This document shows, piece after piece, positions 35,400 to 44,463 of a stretch of 64,000 nt of DNA. The notes under the pieces were generated by a model. It had not been told where the DNA came from, searched no databases, and saw only the letters and a program-made list of their open reading frames with translations. The DNA is from JBGSKV01 sp041740975. GTDB lineage: Bacteria > Bdellovibrionota_B > Oligoflexia > Oligoflexales > JALZUQ01. The translations under genes were made by a program, and so were the position numbers. The stretch is taken from assembly GCA_041740975.1 (NCBI GenBank), contig JBGSKV010000105.1, forward strand, positions 1 to 64,000, written 5' to 3'. Each line of letters opens with the position of its first letter. Position 1 is the first letter of the stretch.

Positions 35400-36068
35400 T
35401 TAAAGTTGGACCATATTTGCTTTTAGCTGATGGAACCAACTGGCGGTGTCAAACTCTTGCAGAAGTTTTTGACAATGTTGCTTGGCATCTTCAGAACTCA
35501 TCTGACTCTTGTCACCATCAATGACAATGCCGCGAAGTTCTTTATATGCTGTTTCCAGATCATTGTTGATAATAAATTCATGATAATGCAGTGCTGACTC
35601 AATCTCTTTCTTCGCAGTATTAATCCGGCGCCAGCGTTTATCCAAGGTGTCTGTCCCGCGCTTCTCTAAACGATTCCAAAGTGACTGGGCCGTCGGCGGT
35701 AAAATAAAAATAGAAACCGCATTGTCGAGGTATATCCGAGCATTCGTCCAACCCTGAACATCTATTTCAAGGATGGGAACGCGGCCTTTATTTTGAATTC
35801 TTTTGAGTTCGTCCACGCCGGTGCCTTTGAGGTCGCCAAACACTTCAGCCCATTCCAACATTTCGTTTCTTTTTACACGATTTCGAAATTCTTCTTCCGA
35901 AATAAAATGATAATCAACGCCGTCTTGTTCGCCATCACGGCGTTTGCGGGCGGTATAACTCACTGTAAACTCTAGGCTGGGATTTTCTTGCACAAGGCGT
36001 CTGTTCAGGGTGGTTTTACCCGTACCTGAGGGAGCTGAAATGACGAATACTTTTCCTTGATATCGCAA
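35400..36068 (-). CDS. gmk: Guanylate kinase
   Basis: A 222-residue protein with the P-loop SAPSGTGKTTL at its start, the GMP-binding stretch VSYTARKRRDGEQDGVDYHF and the LEWAEVFGDLKGT segment, then VPILEIDVQGW. It phosphorylates GMP/dGMP to GDP/dGDP. It is slightly longer than the usual 205 residues through a C-terminal extension (about 205-222). It is the first gene of the gmk-rsh block, and GMP/GDP metabolism links it to (p)ppGpp production. Confidence 0.95.
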   Translation of the reverse strand: MRYQGKVFVISAPSGTGKTTLNRRLVQENPSLEFTVSYTARKRRDGEQDGVDYHFISEEEFRNRVKRNEMLEWAEVFGDLKGTGVDELKRIQNKGRVPILEIDVQGWTNARIYLDNAVSIFILPPTAQSLWNRLEKRGTDTLDKRWRRINTAKKEIESALHYHEFIINNDLETAYKELRGIVIDGDKSQMSSEDAKQHCQKLLQEFDTASWFHQLKANMVQL

Positions 36069-36315
36069 TGTGATCTCTCAATTCGGCATTCAGTTTAGCT
36101 ACACCCTTTTGACAAAAGCTGCAGTAGTTTTGTTATCGGGAGGGTCTGCGCCACCTTAAGCAGGTCGAGTATGTTTTTCCTGGCTGGTTTTTTAGGCATA
36201 ACCATTTAATAATACAGTTTTTTGTTAGGCACCGGGACCTGTAGCCGTTTGAGTTTGGACCACTTATGGAATACTATCAGACTCAGAAATGCCCTTTGAA
36301 AGGCGGTCAAATAAG

Positions 36316-38070
36316 ATGACGGTGGAAAGCAGCGCCTCTTCATTACCAAAATACCTTCAAGTCTACTGTTCCGAACAGGACTATAGCCTATACACGCCAC
36401 GCGACCACGCCGCATGGCGATATATCATGCGACAGAATCGAGCTTTTTTTCAGAAGCATGCCGTACACATTTACTTAGAAGGCCTGAAGAAAACCGGAAT
36501 CCCCATCAACCGCATCCCCCGAATCTCGGACATGGACACCTGTCTCGGTGAGTTTGGTTGGGGTGCCGTTCCCGTGTCAGGATTTATTCCACCTTCCGCT
36601 TTCTTGGATTTCCAAGCCCGTAGAATTCTTCCGATCGCGACGCAAATGCGGCGTGTCGAAAATATCGCTTACACGCCTGCACCCGATATTGTGCATGAAG
36701 CCGCAGGGCATGCGCCCATCATCGCTGATAAACATTATCGCCAATACCTCGCCAACTACGCTGCTGTTGCTCAAAAGACGATTATGTCGCGTGAAGATTT
36801 GGAGGTTTACGAAGCGATTCGAAGGCTGTCCGATATCAAAGAAAACCCCGCGACATCGCAAGCCGAAATCGACCAAGCAAATATCGAACTCGACAAGGCC
36901 TACAGCAACCTCAGCTTCACTAGCGAAGCGACGAAGGTCGGTCGCATGGCATGGTGGACGGTTGAATATGGTCTGATCCAGACGGCAGAGGAATTGAAAA
37001 TTTTCGGTGCTGGACTTTTATCTTCTGTTGGTGAAAGTCAGTTTTGCTTATCTTCCCAAATCAAAAAAGTTCCCATGAGCCTGGATTGCGTGAATGTCGG
37101 TTACGATATCACCAAACCTCAACCTCAGCTCTTTGTGGCGCAGTCATGGGAACATCTTTCTGCAGTATTGCAAGAGTTCTCCAATACGCTTAGTTTTACG
37201 ATTGGAGGAAAATACGGTCTTGATATGGCTATTAGAGCCGAGACGGTGAACACGGTCGTACTGGATACGGGTGTAGAAATCAGTGGTTATCTAAAATCAT
37301 ACGAACTCGATCAAAACGGGCATCTCACCTTCATTGAATATGACGGCGCCACGCAACTTAGCTGCGAGGGGGAAGAAATCGCACGACGAGATCCCGGCAC
37401 GTCTCGCGCAGGAGCCTCATCACCACTGGGACGGTTGCACGGGCAAGAAAGCGCCTTGATTCAAAAACATCACACCCAGACTTTGGGACTCGGGAACGTC
37501 GGCGATGCAGTCGACTTGATGTACGTGAGCGGCTATCGAGTTGTCGGAAAATTAGAACGAATGCACTGGCATCATGATCACCTGATGTTTCTCGATATTT
37601 CACAGGCCAAATGCATGACTCCGCAAGGGACGGAACTTGATATTGTCAGAAATTATCGCGTCGCCTTCGGCGAAAAAGCGACATCTGTTTACGGCGGCGC
37701 CAGCAGCCGCGATAGCTTTGGCGATTATGACATGGGTAAGGCTTCGACTAATCCTGGACCGACTTCGTTGAGTGATCGCGATCATTGGCTGGGAGACATT
37801 TATCAGTCAGTTCGCAGTACGCGTGAAAACGTGAATAGCAAATTTTCAACTCTCGAAATCAAGTGCAAGACGGTTTTAGAAGAGTTCCCTACCGAGTGGT
37901 TGTTGGGTTTAGAAATCATCGAAGCCGCTCAACAGTTTTTCGGCAAACACCCGAGTGACACGCCTATACTCAAAGATATTCAGAATGTTGTCCTCGCCAA
38001 TACCGATCACAACACGACGAACCGAGAACTGATCCGACGAGGACTTGAACTTCTGCCTGTACCGGATTAG
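36316..38070 (+). CDS. Aromatic amino acid hydroxylase, long form
   Basis: About 584 residues. The iron- and pterin-dependent catalytic domain occupies about 30-330: PDIVHEAAGHAPI supplies both iron His, and the facial-triad Glu is in WWTVEYGLI. Phenylalanine 4-monooxygenase is the likely activity (Phe to Tyr), but Trp or Tyr hydroxylation cannot be excluded. The last 250 residues have no counterpart in the short bacterial PhhA (about 260-300 residues) and are of unknown role. Start choice: the ATG at 36316 with AGGCGG ten bases upstream; the ATG at 36289 adds nine residues without a site. A weak TTGACA lies at 36109. Confidence 0.88.
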   Translation: MTVESSASSLPKYLQVYCSEQDYSLYTPRDHAAWRYIMRQNRAFFQKHAVHIYLEGLKKTGIPINRIPRISDMDTCLGEFGWGAVPVSGFIPPSAFLDFQARRILPIATQMRRVENIAYTPAPDIVHEAAGHAPIIADKHYRQYLANYAAVAQKTIMSREDLEVYEAIRRLSDIKENPATSQAEIDQANIELDKAYSNLSFTSEATKVGRMAWWTVEYGLIQTAEELKIFGAGLLSSVGESQFCLSSQIKKVPMSLDCVNVGYDITKPQPQLFVAQSWEHLSAVLQEFSNTLSFTIGGKYGLDMAIRAETVNTVVLDTGVEISGYLKSYELDQNGHLTFIEYDGATQLSCEGEEIARRDPGTSRAGASSPLGRLHGQESALIQKHHTQTLGLGNVGDAVDLMYVSGYRVVGKLERMHWHHDHLMFLDISQAKCMTPQGTELDIVRNYRVAFGEKATSVYGGASSRDSFGDYDMGKASTNPGPTSLSDRDHWLGDIYQSVRSTRENVNSKFSTLEIKCKTVLEEFPTEWLLGLEIIEAAQQFFGKHPSDTPILKDIQNVVLANTDHNTTNRELIRRGLELLPVPD

Positions 38071-38079
38071 AGTCTTGAT

Positions 38080-38502
38080 ATGGAAAGTATAAATTTTGTC
38101 GTGCATCTCTTTTCTGGCGTTGGCTTTGTGGTCATTATTTATTTGTATTTGGTCAGCCGCAAAAGACACAGACTGGTGAACGAGTATTTAAATGTCGCCA
38201 TCGACCCAACTGCAAAAAAGCAGCTCGCCCAGGAACCTCAACTTTTTCTAAAGCAGTTTTGTCGCGCTTTCGACATCCCTATGGATCAGACCTCAATCAC
38301 CAAGTCTGAGATCTCCAGGATAGACGCCTCACCGTGGATTCGAGCCCATCTCCAACTCGGCATCCAGAAGGTGATCTGCAGTTCTCATGCTGATCACATG
38401 CTCGTCCAAGTAGAGTTTAGAAACAATAATGAAGTCTCTAAGTTAAACTTAGATAAACTTAAAGCTTCCCTTGGTCCACAGGCAGAGATAAAATTAGGAT
38501 AG
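38080..38502 (+). CDS. Small membrane-anchored protein of unknown function
   Basis: A 140-residue protein with one N-terminal transmembrane helix (about 7-26), then a cytosolic or periplasmic domain with a basic start (SRKRHRL) and an alpha-beta pattern ending in VEFRNNNEVSKLNLDKL. It follows the hydroxylase stop by nine bases without a strong ribosome binding site, which suggests translational coupling. No family is recognised. Confidence 0.6.
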   Translation: MESINFVVHLFSGVGFVVIIYLYLVSRKRHRLVNEYLNVAIDPTAKKQLAQEPQLFLKQFCRAFDIPMDQTSITKSEISRIDASPWIRAHLQLGIQKVICSSHADHMLVQVEFRNNNEVSKLNLDKLKASLGPQAEIKLG

Positions 38503-38532
38503 CCCCCACGCTCGAATATTCAGAGGTCCATT

Positions 38533-39537
38533 ATGATGAGAATGCTGATTTTATTTTGCACACTTTTTACAGTCATAAGCTGCCAAACGACATCGAAAGT
38601 AGCTTCCCTTGAAAAGTTCAAAAACGTCAAGCTTGACGGACAGACGCCAACGCAACTTGCCATCGACGTCGCCTCCGAGCGCGGTACGGAAAGCATTCAA
38701 TATGTAAGCCAGCTGATTACAAAGCGCAAAGCATGGCCGCAAGTCTATCCAACTATTGTGAACCGGATCGAAAAAAATAGAAAATACTCGCAAGTCGAAC
38801 TTTTCAATTTGGCGATGCTTTACCAATCTGGCCCAGGCGAAGCGAATACGTCCTTTGTGCAAAATCTTTTGGCCAGTTCCGATTCATTTATGAATAAACT
38901 TGGCTGGTATATAGCCGCTTCAAAACCATCCCCCAAAATTGCCTTAGTCTTAGATAATGCATTATCCACAATTTTAACGAATAGCAACTCGTCGCGACTG
39001 CATGAGCCGATGATGGCTATGGCAGTCAGTCAGAATAATTTACGCAGCGCCTACAGCATCATGCGCCAAAGTCTCATGCAAACAGGTATCGAGCAGTTTG
39101 CAGAAGCCATGATTCATTTAAACCCAAGTCAAGCTTCCGAAGATTTTTTGGAGTACCTCAATCTAGCCCCAACGGAAGAGCTCCGCCAACTTACGATTAG
39201 CAGCGTCAATGTTACCACTTGCCAAATTATCCTCATGCATATGCAAAAATCTCCTCCATCCATTCATAATCCAAAATTTCAGCAGATTTTTGTTTTTGCC
39301 GTGGCTCGAAACCAATCCCTTTCGGAAATGGCAGCGGGCGTCCTTGAATCGCAATTTACAAGAAATCGTCGATATTTAGCGGCTCTTCTCGCGCGCACGC
39401 CTGAGTGGTTACAGATAGCTTATGTTGAAGACGCGAAACACGACATGACTGCGCATAAAAAATTATTTTTGACCGATTTGCGCAACACCACACCACATGA
39501 AGATGTCGTTTTCGAAATTAACTCTTCAATGCGTTAA
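38533..39537 (+). CDS. Lipoprotein of helical-repeat type, unknown function
   Basis: A 334-residue product. The signal ends in VISC (Cys about 17), a plausible lipobox, so it is probably lipid-anchored. The rest is almost entirely helical with irregular HEAT/TPR-like spacing (ELFNLAMLYQSGPGEANTSF, RQLTISSVNVTTCQIILMHM). AGAGG lies about seven bases before the ATG at 38533. The 3' end overlaps the convergent hydrolase gene by 20 bp. Confidence 0.65.
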   Translation: MMRMLILFCTLFTVISCQTTSKVASLEKFKNVKLDGQTPTQLAIDVASERGTESIQYVSQLITKRKAWPQVYPTIVNRIEKNRKYSQVELFNLAMLYQSGPGEANTSFVQNLLASSDSFMNKLGWYIAASKPSPKIALVLDNALSTILTNSNSSRLHEPMMAMAVSQNNLRSAYSIMRQSLMQTGIEQFAEAMIHLNPSQASEDFLEYLNLAPTEELRQLTISSVNVTTCQIILMHMQKSPPSIHNPKFQQIFVFAVARNQSLSEMAAGVLESQFTRNRRYLAALLARTPEWLQIAYVEDAKHDMTAHKKLFLTDLRNTTPHEDVVFEINSSMR

Positions 39538-40408
39538 CTTGCTGCAAAAAATACTCTGACACGAGATCACTGACCTCGGTATAAAACGGTAATGTCAAAT
39601 GAGTTGCATTTTGTACAACGGCACCTTGTGTGCCTGGTAAACGACGTAACAAACCCTCGTAACACTCTTTGCTCGCAACTCGATCCTCCGAGCCATAAAT
39701 TAATAGTGTCGGAACTGGGCAAGGTCCACTTACCGAAGTCAAATCCGATAGCATTTGGTCGACAAAAGCATACATTTTAAAACCAGGGGCCTTTTTCTTT
39801 AGTCGAACGGGCATTTCCCCTCGCTTGAACGGCCCAAATGGCGGAACAAAATCCCACCAATCATATTGATCGAACCATTGCCTAACGCGTGCGTCCATTG
39901 CACTCAAAGTCAGTTCGCGCCCCACCAAGGGCCAAATGACTTTCGCATGTGTCGGCGTCGAAATGATCGCCGTCGCTTTGACTCCATAGGTTAACAAATA
40001 ATTTAAATTCTGAATTACTATTGCTCCACCGAAGCTATGGCCGACGACAAAAATATGGGGAGCTTGATAGCGTTTGATAAATTCTGAAAACGCATCGGCC
40101 ATGCACTCCGCGATGGTTTCACTGTCCAACGTAGACGAACTGTTTCGCCCATGACCATCAAGATCAAAAGTGAAGATATTGAATCCGGCATCCAGCCACC
40201 GACGAAACATATGAACGTATGGGTAAAACGCATCGCTACCGAAACCATGCAAAAAGAAAATAACGGGACGATTCTCGGAAGGTTTACCAATATAATGCGC
40301 CTCGACCTCGCCGGTCTGGCGAGAGCGTTTGTAGACATGCCTGTCAACGGAAAATGTTCGGTTTCTCAACCAAGCAAAAAAAGTTTTCTTATACCTTGGA
40401 GTTCGCAA
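39518..40408 (-). CDS. Alpha/beta hydrolase
   Basis: A 296-residue protein with the oxyanion-hole motif FFLHGFGSDAF (about 50), FDLDGHG, the nucleophile elbow VVGHSFGG (Ser about 122), an acid in LLIYGSEDRVA and the terminal His in ATHLTLPF. The substrate (ester, lipid or acyl group) is unknown. The N-terminus is basic with no signal peptide. The longest reading starts with TTG; no firm ribosome binding site. Confidence 0.82.
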   Translation of the reverse strand: MRTPRYKKTFFAWLRNRTFSVDRHVYKRSRQTGEVEAHYIGKPSENRPVIFFLHGFGSDAFYPYVHMFRRWLDAGFNIFTFDLDGHGRNSSSTLDSETIAECMADAFSEFIKRYQAPHIFVVGHSFGGAIVIQNLNYLLTYGVKATAIISTPTHAKVIWPLVGRELTLSAMDARVRQWFDQYDWWDFVPPFGPFKRGEMPVRLKKKAPGFKMYAFVDQMLSDLTSVSGPCPVPTLLIYGSEDRVASKECYEGLLRRLPGTQGAVVQNATHLTLPFYTEVSDLVSEYFLQQVNALKS

Positions 40409-40513
40409 CCTTACGCCTGCCTCTTATGCAATCAATTGACCTTTAGCAAGAATAGCCCTAGCATTTTCATAACACAATGTACTTTTAGCCATTAGACCGA
40501 AGAGAAGGAAGAC

Positions 40514-40951
40514 ATGCAAGCAAGCATGGTCACGAACATTCAGCAGTACTTGCGTGATTATGGTTGGACATTCCAACCGGTAAACGATCAAAGCTTGTTG
40601 ACGGGGTGGCAGGGCAAGAACGGCCGCTTTCCACTCGAAATTAATATTAATGAAACCTGGATCCAGCTTCGTGTGAGTCCGCTCATTCATCTTGAGTTTC
40701 GCGGCAAACCTTATGCTGAACTCGCCCGCTTTCTTTTGCAACTAAACGTCTCCACTCGACTCGTAAAAATATCCATGGAGCGTGGTGGCGATATCGAAAT
40801 TTCTATGGAAGTCTTTCGTCACAATTTTGATTACCAGCAATTTTGTCGTGCGTTAGGAATTCTCGGTTATTATGCTGATACTATTTTTGATGAAATCGCA
40901 TTGCACTATTCCAAACTATCTCGAAACGTCATTCGCGACTCCCTCTGTTAG
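40514..40951 (+). CDS. YbjN-domain protein
   Basis: A 145-residue cytosolic protein whose fold pattern (MVTNIQQYLRDYGWTF, then alternating strands and ARFLLQLNVSTRLVKISM and FCRALGILGYYADTIFDEI) fits the YbjN/secretion-chaperone-like superfamily. Such proteins act as chaperones or stress-response modulators; the specific role is unknown. GAAGGA precedes the ATG. A Ser/Thr kinase follows about 150 bp later on the same strand. Confidence 0.65.
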   Translation: MQASMVTNIQQYLRDYGWTFQPVNDQSLLTGWQGKNGRFPLEININETWIQLRVSPLIHLEFRGKPYAELARFLLQLNVSTRLVKISMERGGDIEISMEVFRHNFDYQQFCRALGILGYYADTIFDEIALHYSKLSRNVIRDSLC

Positions 40952-41100
40952 ACTGCCCCGCCCCACCTGCAAATTTGGCTACTAAAGTATTTTATCCTTT
41001 GGTTTCAGCTGTTTACGTCTATGCTGATTTGGCCTTTTTAAGTTCTAACCGATGGGAATATTAAGATTTTCTGTGTTCTTTTAGGACTTAGGATCGTTTC

Positions 41101-42024
41101 GTGGATATACCTGCAAAATTAGGCCCGTATCAGATCATGGAGAAGATTGGCTCCGGTGGTTTGGGTCGCGTTTACAAAGCAATTGACCAACGCACTGGTC
41201 AAACCGTTGCGATAAAATTTCTGCATGAGAAGTTTGCCAATAACCGCAAGCTCCTGGGGATTTTTCATCGCGAGCTACTGATTGGATCACGTCTTCAGCA
41301 TAAACATATCGTTGAGTTCGTCGATGCCCATTTCGATCCACCATTCTGCTTCATCGTATCCCGATTTATTGATGGATGGTCGGGACATTCCTTCTTAAAG
41401 ATCGTCAAAAAAGTTCCACCCCTTGTCGCACTTAGTATAGTGATCGATATGATGCAAGGCATTGATTATCTCCATCTTCACGAAACAGTACATTCGGACT
41501 TATCTGCCGCCAACTTTCTTATAGAAAAGACCGGTCGCGTTCTGGTGACAGACTTTGGATTAGCAGCCGAAGAAAACATCGAAGATTATAAGAACTTCAT
41601 GGTCGGTACACCAGGGTATTACTCGCCCGAACACATCACGAACAATCCACTAACACCGGCCACAGATATTTACTGTGCGGGGCTTATTTTATTTGAGCTC
41701 ATCACTGGTCGCAAGGCAGTTCCACCTTCTGCCAACACCAAAAAAGTTTTGCACTATATGAAGCGCATCCCCTTCGGTTTGATACGCTGTTCAGATAAAA
41801 AAATGGAAAAGGCGCTGCGCACCATGTTGAAATCGGCTCTCCATCCTAACCCTAGAAAGCGCATGAACAGCTCAGAGCAAATGATGTTGGCCTGCTATCA
41901 AATTCTCAAATTTTATAATATTCGATTTGCCCGGTACGCGATTAAGCAGTATTTGCAGGATCGCGGGCTCGTCCGTCAGACAACGGTTGCTGCTCCACAG
42001 GATATATATCGCGGTGCCGCTTAA
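41101..42024 (+). CDS. Serine/threonine protein kinase with altered catalytic loop
   Basis: A 307-residue cytosolic Hanks-type kinase. IGSGGLGRVYKAID is the Gly-rich loop, AIKFL holds the catalytic Lys, the catalytic loop is VHSDLSAANFLI (His-Ser-Asp in place of His-Arg-Asp; catalytic Asp and Asn kept), VTDFGLAAE is the DFG motif and SPEH replaces APE. The Arg loss means it is probably not activated by activation-loop phosphorylation (an RD-less kinase). It has no transmembrane or sensor domain. The start is GTG with AGGA eight bases upstream. It is followed at once by a long palindrome. Confidence 0.88.
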   Translation: MDIPAKLGPYQIMEKIGSGGLGRVYKAIDQRTGQTVAIKFLHEKFANNRKLLGIFHRELLIGSRLQHKHIVEFVDAHFDPPFCFIVSRFIDGWSGHSFLKIVKKVPPLVALSIVIDMMQGIDYLHLHETVHSDLSAANFLIEKTGRVLVTDFGLAAEENIEDYKNFMVGTPGYYSPEHITNNPLTPATDIYCAGLILFELITGRKAVPPSANTKKVLHYMKRIPFGLIRCSDKKMEKALRTMLKSALHPNPRKRMNSSEQMMLACYQILKFYNIRFARYAIKQYLQDRGLVRQTTVAAPQDIYRGAA

Positions 42025-42025
42025 C

Positions 42026-42121
42026 AATCCGGGGACACCCGACTGATTACAAATTAAAAAAGCCTGCTGAAGTCAGTCAGCAGGCTTTTTTAATTCGTAA
42101 TCAGTCGGGTGTCCCCGGATT
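42026..42121. repeat. 45-bp near-perfect palindrome between convergent genes; bidirectional terminator
   Basis: The arms 42026-42070 and 42077-42121 pair with one mismatch around a six-base loop. The core GCCTGCTGA followed by GGCTTTTTT is a two-way terminator. The outer arm begins AATCCGGGGACACCCGACTG. The kinase TAA (42022-42024) ends one base before it, and the carbonic anhydrase TAA on the other strand (42120-42122) overlaps its edge. It is related to 3219-3320 by shared GGGACAC, ACT-ATT, AAATTAAAA and GCC blocks in the same order. Confidence 0.8.
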
Positions 42122-42773
42122 AATTTCTAGCGACTGTGATATCCTCTGGGTTCAATAGGTTTTCTATTGATGCGCCCATCACGGAATCAATCTGAACAAC
42201 TTGTTCCAGAATCCCTGAAAACGTGTCGTATACCCACCCTGTCACTAGTGGCGAATCGCCTTCTTTCCATGCTTGTTTGACAATTTCAGTCTGCGCAATG
42301 CGTTTGGCGCCGGACATAACATTGTAACGCGCTAATGCTTTGACTTTGTTTTCCAAACTTTCAAATTCGTCCAACTTCGCCTGATAAAAGTCACGTGTTT
42401 TCCTAGCCGTCTGCAACCAAACTTCGGTATGCGGGATCGAGCAACCTGTAATGGCCGCCTGTAAACCACCACAGCCAGTATGTCCGCACATAACGATAAT
42501 TTTGACCTTCAAAACGGCTACGGCGTACTCTAAAACGCTCATTGCGCTTTCATCTTGAGGCGTAAAAATATTGGCAACATTGCGATGGACAAACAATTCA
42601 CCTGGCTGGGAGCCAGTGATATCTTCCGCAGGCACCCGACTATCGGAGCAACCGATCCAAAGCACCGTAGGCTGTTGCCCACTACGCATCTGTGAAAAGA
42701 AATTGGGATTCTTCTCAGTCTTTTCTTTGACCCAGGCCTGATTGCTCATGATGATGTGTTTAAGTCGATTCAC
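42120..42773 (-). CDS. Beta-class carbonic anhydrase
   Basis: A 217-residue protein with the zinc ligands in CSDSRVPAEDI and HTGCGGLQAAI, the beta-class signature pair. It interconverts CO2 and bicarbonate. The gene overlaps the upstream SulP transporter gene by 14 bp, so the two are translationally coupled and probably form a bicarbonate supply unit. Bicarbonate is also the co-substrate of the acyl-CoA carboxylase encoded at 4293-9665, a metabolic link by inference only. Confidence 0.93.
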   Translation of the reverse strand: MNRLKHIIMSNQAWVKEKTEKNPNFFSQMRSGQQPTVLWIGCSDSRVPAEDITGSQPGELFVHRNVANIFTPQDESAMSVLEYAVAVLKVKIIVMCGHTGCGGLQAAITGCSIPHTEVWLQTARKTRDFYQAKLDEFESLENKVKALARYNVMSGAKRIAQTEIVKQAWKEGDSPLVTGWVYDTFSGILEQVVQIDSVMGASIENLLNPEDITVARN

Positions 42774-44334
42774 GAGCTGTCCGTTTCACGCGTAAGCGAA
42801 AATTAGGTTGTTTTCCTTCAAGATCTTTCGTTTCCAAACGAATTTCTTTGAAACTGGCCACTTCTTGGAACTCTTGGATTGCATCGTAAATATCACGATC
42901 AATATACATGGCGCGACTAGCGTCTATGGTCACAGACGCTCCAACAGGAATCGAATTCAATAATCTTCGCAGAAAAACCTTGTTAGCGAATGACACATCT
43001 TTCGTGAACTTGATGAGATAGTCCGATCTATCCGTCACGACGGTGATGGCACCGTGGTAGTTTGTTTTGGCGATCATCGCTAAGCCTACAACTATACCCA
43101 AAGACACCCCAATCAAAATATCAGAAAATACCACTCCAACCACAGTGACTAGAAAAGGCAAAAACTGATCCATCCCTTTGCGAAAATATGCCGCAAACAT
43201 TTGGGGTTGAATCAATTTGTAGCCAATCGCGAAAAGAACCGCTGCCAAAGCCGCTAGGGGAATCTTATTGAGATAGGGTACCAGCAAAAACAGTGAAACC
43301 AAAAGCAAGACGCCATGTACGACAGACGCCAGTCGAGATGTTGCTCCCGCATAAACATTGGCCGAGGTGCGAACAATGACAGATGTTATAGGAAGTCCAC
43401 CTAATAGACCGCTAATACTGTTTCCAATGCCTTGCGCAAATAATTCTCTGTTCGTGTCTGAGATGCGGCGCTGAGGGTCCATTCTGTCGGCCGCCTCCAC
43501 ACTCAGCAAAGTTTCTAAACTACCTATAACTGCAATTGTGAACGCTACTCCAAGAACTTTTACGTTGGTTAAAGTTTCCCAGCCTGGAAACTGGAAACCA
43601 TCGCCAAGAAGAGCCATTCCGGTCGCCGGAATTTGCACGAGGTGCATGGGGTCCATTATGAAGTTTGGAAAAAAGGAGTTGAGCGATTCGCTAATCATCG
43701 TACCGCCGACAACCGCAACGAGTGGTGCCGGAATCAATTGCAACAAAGGCACGGCTTTGAATTTTTTCTGAAGTTTTGGCCAGAAGATCATTAAGAATAA
43801 GGAAACAATAGTGATGAATACAATGGGTCCTGAAAAAGTTTTAATACTTAATAAAATCTCGGAAATCGTGTTTTCTTTATTGGTCACTTGAAAGAAAGCC
43901 ATATCGCCTTCATAGTCAAAGTCTCGTCCGAGCGCGTGCGGAATCTGCTTTAAGACAATGATAATACCTATCGCCGCCAAAAGTCCCTTCACGACACTGT
44001 TGGGAAAAAATCCAGAAAAGCGCCCTGCTCCGAAAAAACTAAAAATAATCTGAATAAGGCCTGACAAGACGACGGCCGCGAGAAAAGTTTGCCAACTACC
44101 TAAGTCGGCTATTGCTGCGATGACGATAGCTGTCAATCCGGCAGCGGGACCTGAAATACTGAGCTGTGATCCCGATAAAAAAGCTACGACTGTGCCGCCA
44201 ATAATTCCGGCGATGAGGCCTGAGGAGATAGGAGCATTGGATGCTAAGCTAATTCCTAAACACAATGGCAAGGCGACCAGGAAGACAACAAAACCCGCAG
44301 GTATGTCTTTTCGAAGATTACTGAGAATATTCAC
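42760..44334 (-). CDS. SulP-family anion transporter (BicA-like)
   Basis: A 524-residue inner-membrane protein with about 12 hydrophobic helices; the SulP signature SISGPAAGLTAIVIAAIADLG lies near the N-terminus (about 55). The C-terminal cytosolic part has only a partial STAS-like region (VTIDASRAMYIDRDIYDAI). Family members carry sulfate, bicarbonate or dicarboxylates; overlap with a carbonic anhydrase gene points to bicarbonate. The start is GTG with GGAG seven bases upstream. Confidence 0.9.
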   Translation of the reverse strand: MNILSNLRKDIPAGFVVFLVALPLCLGISLASNAPISSGLIAGIIGGTVVAFLSGSQLSISGPAAGLTAIVIAAIADLGSWQTFLAAVVLSGLIQIIFSFFGAGRFSGFFPNSVVKGLLAAIGIIIVLKQIPHALGRDFDYEGDMAFFQVTNKENTISEILLSIKTFSGPIVFITIVSLFLMIFWPKLQKKFKAVPLLQLIPAPLVAVVGGTMISESLNSFFPNFIMDPMHLVQIPATGMALLGDGFQFPGWETLTNVKVLGVAFTIAVIGSLETLLSVEAADRMDPQRRISDTNRELFAQGIGNSISGLLGGLPITSVIVRTSANVYAGATSRLASVVHGVLLLVSLFLLVPYLNKIPLAALAAVLFAIGYKLIQPQMFAAYFRKGMDQFLPFLVTVVGVVFSDILIGVSLGIVVGLAMIAKTNYHGAITVVTDRSDYLIKFTKDVSFANKVFLRRLLNSIPVGASVTIDASRAMYIDRDIYDAIQEFQEVASFKEIRLETKDLEGKQPNFRLRVKRTAREST

Positions 44335-44463
44335 GAAGATCTCCGAGATTGGTCCATGGTTGAGATTAGGACCCTATCATACTTATTTTGCGAACTTATT
44401 CAACCGCAACCCGCCGAAAATACCCCTCATTTTACGAAACAAATGCAATTTTTGTCAGTAATT

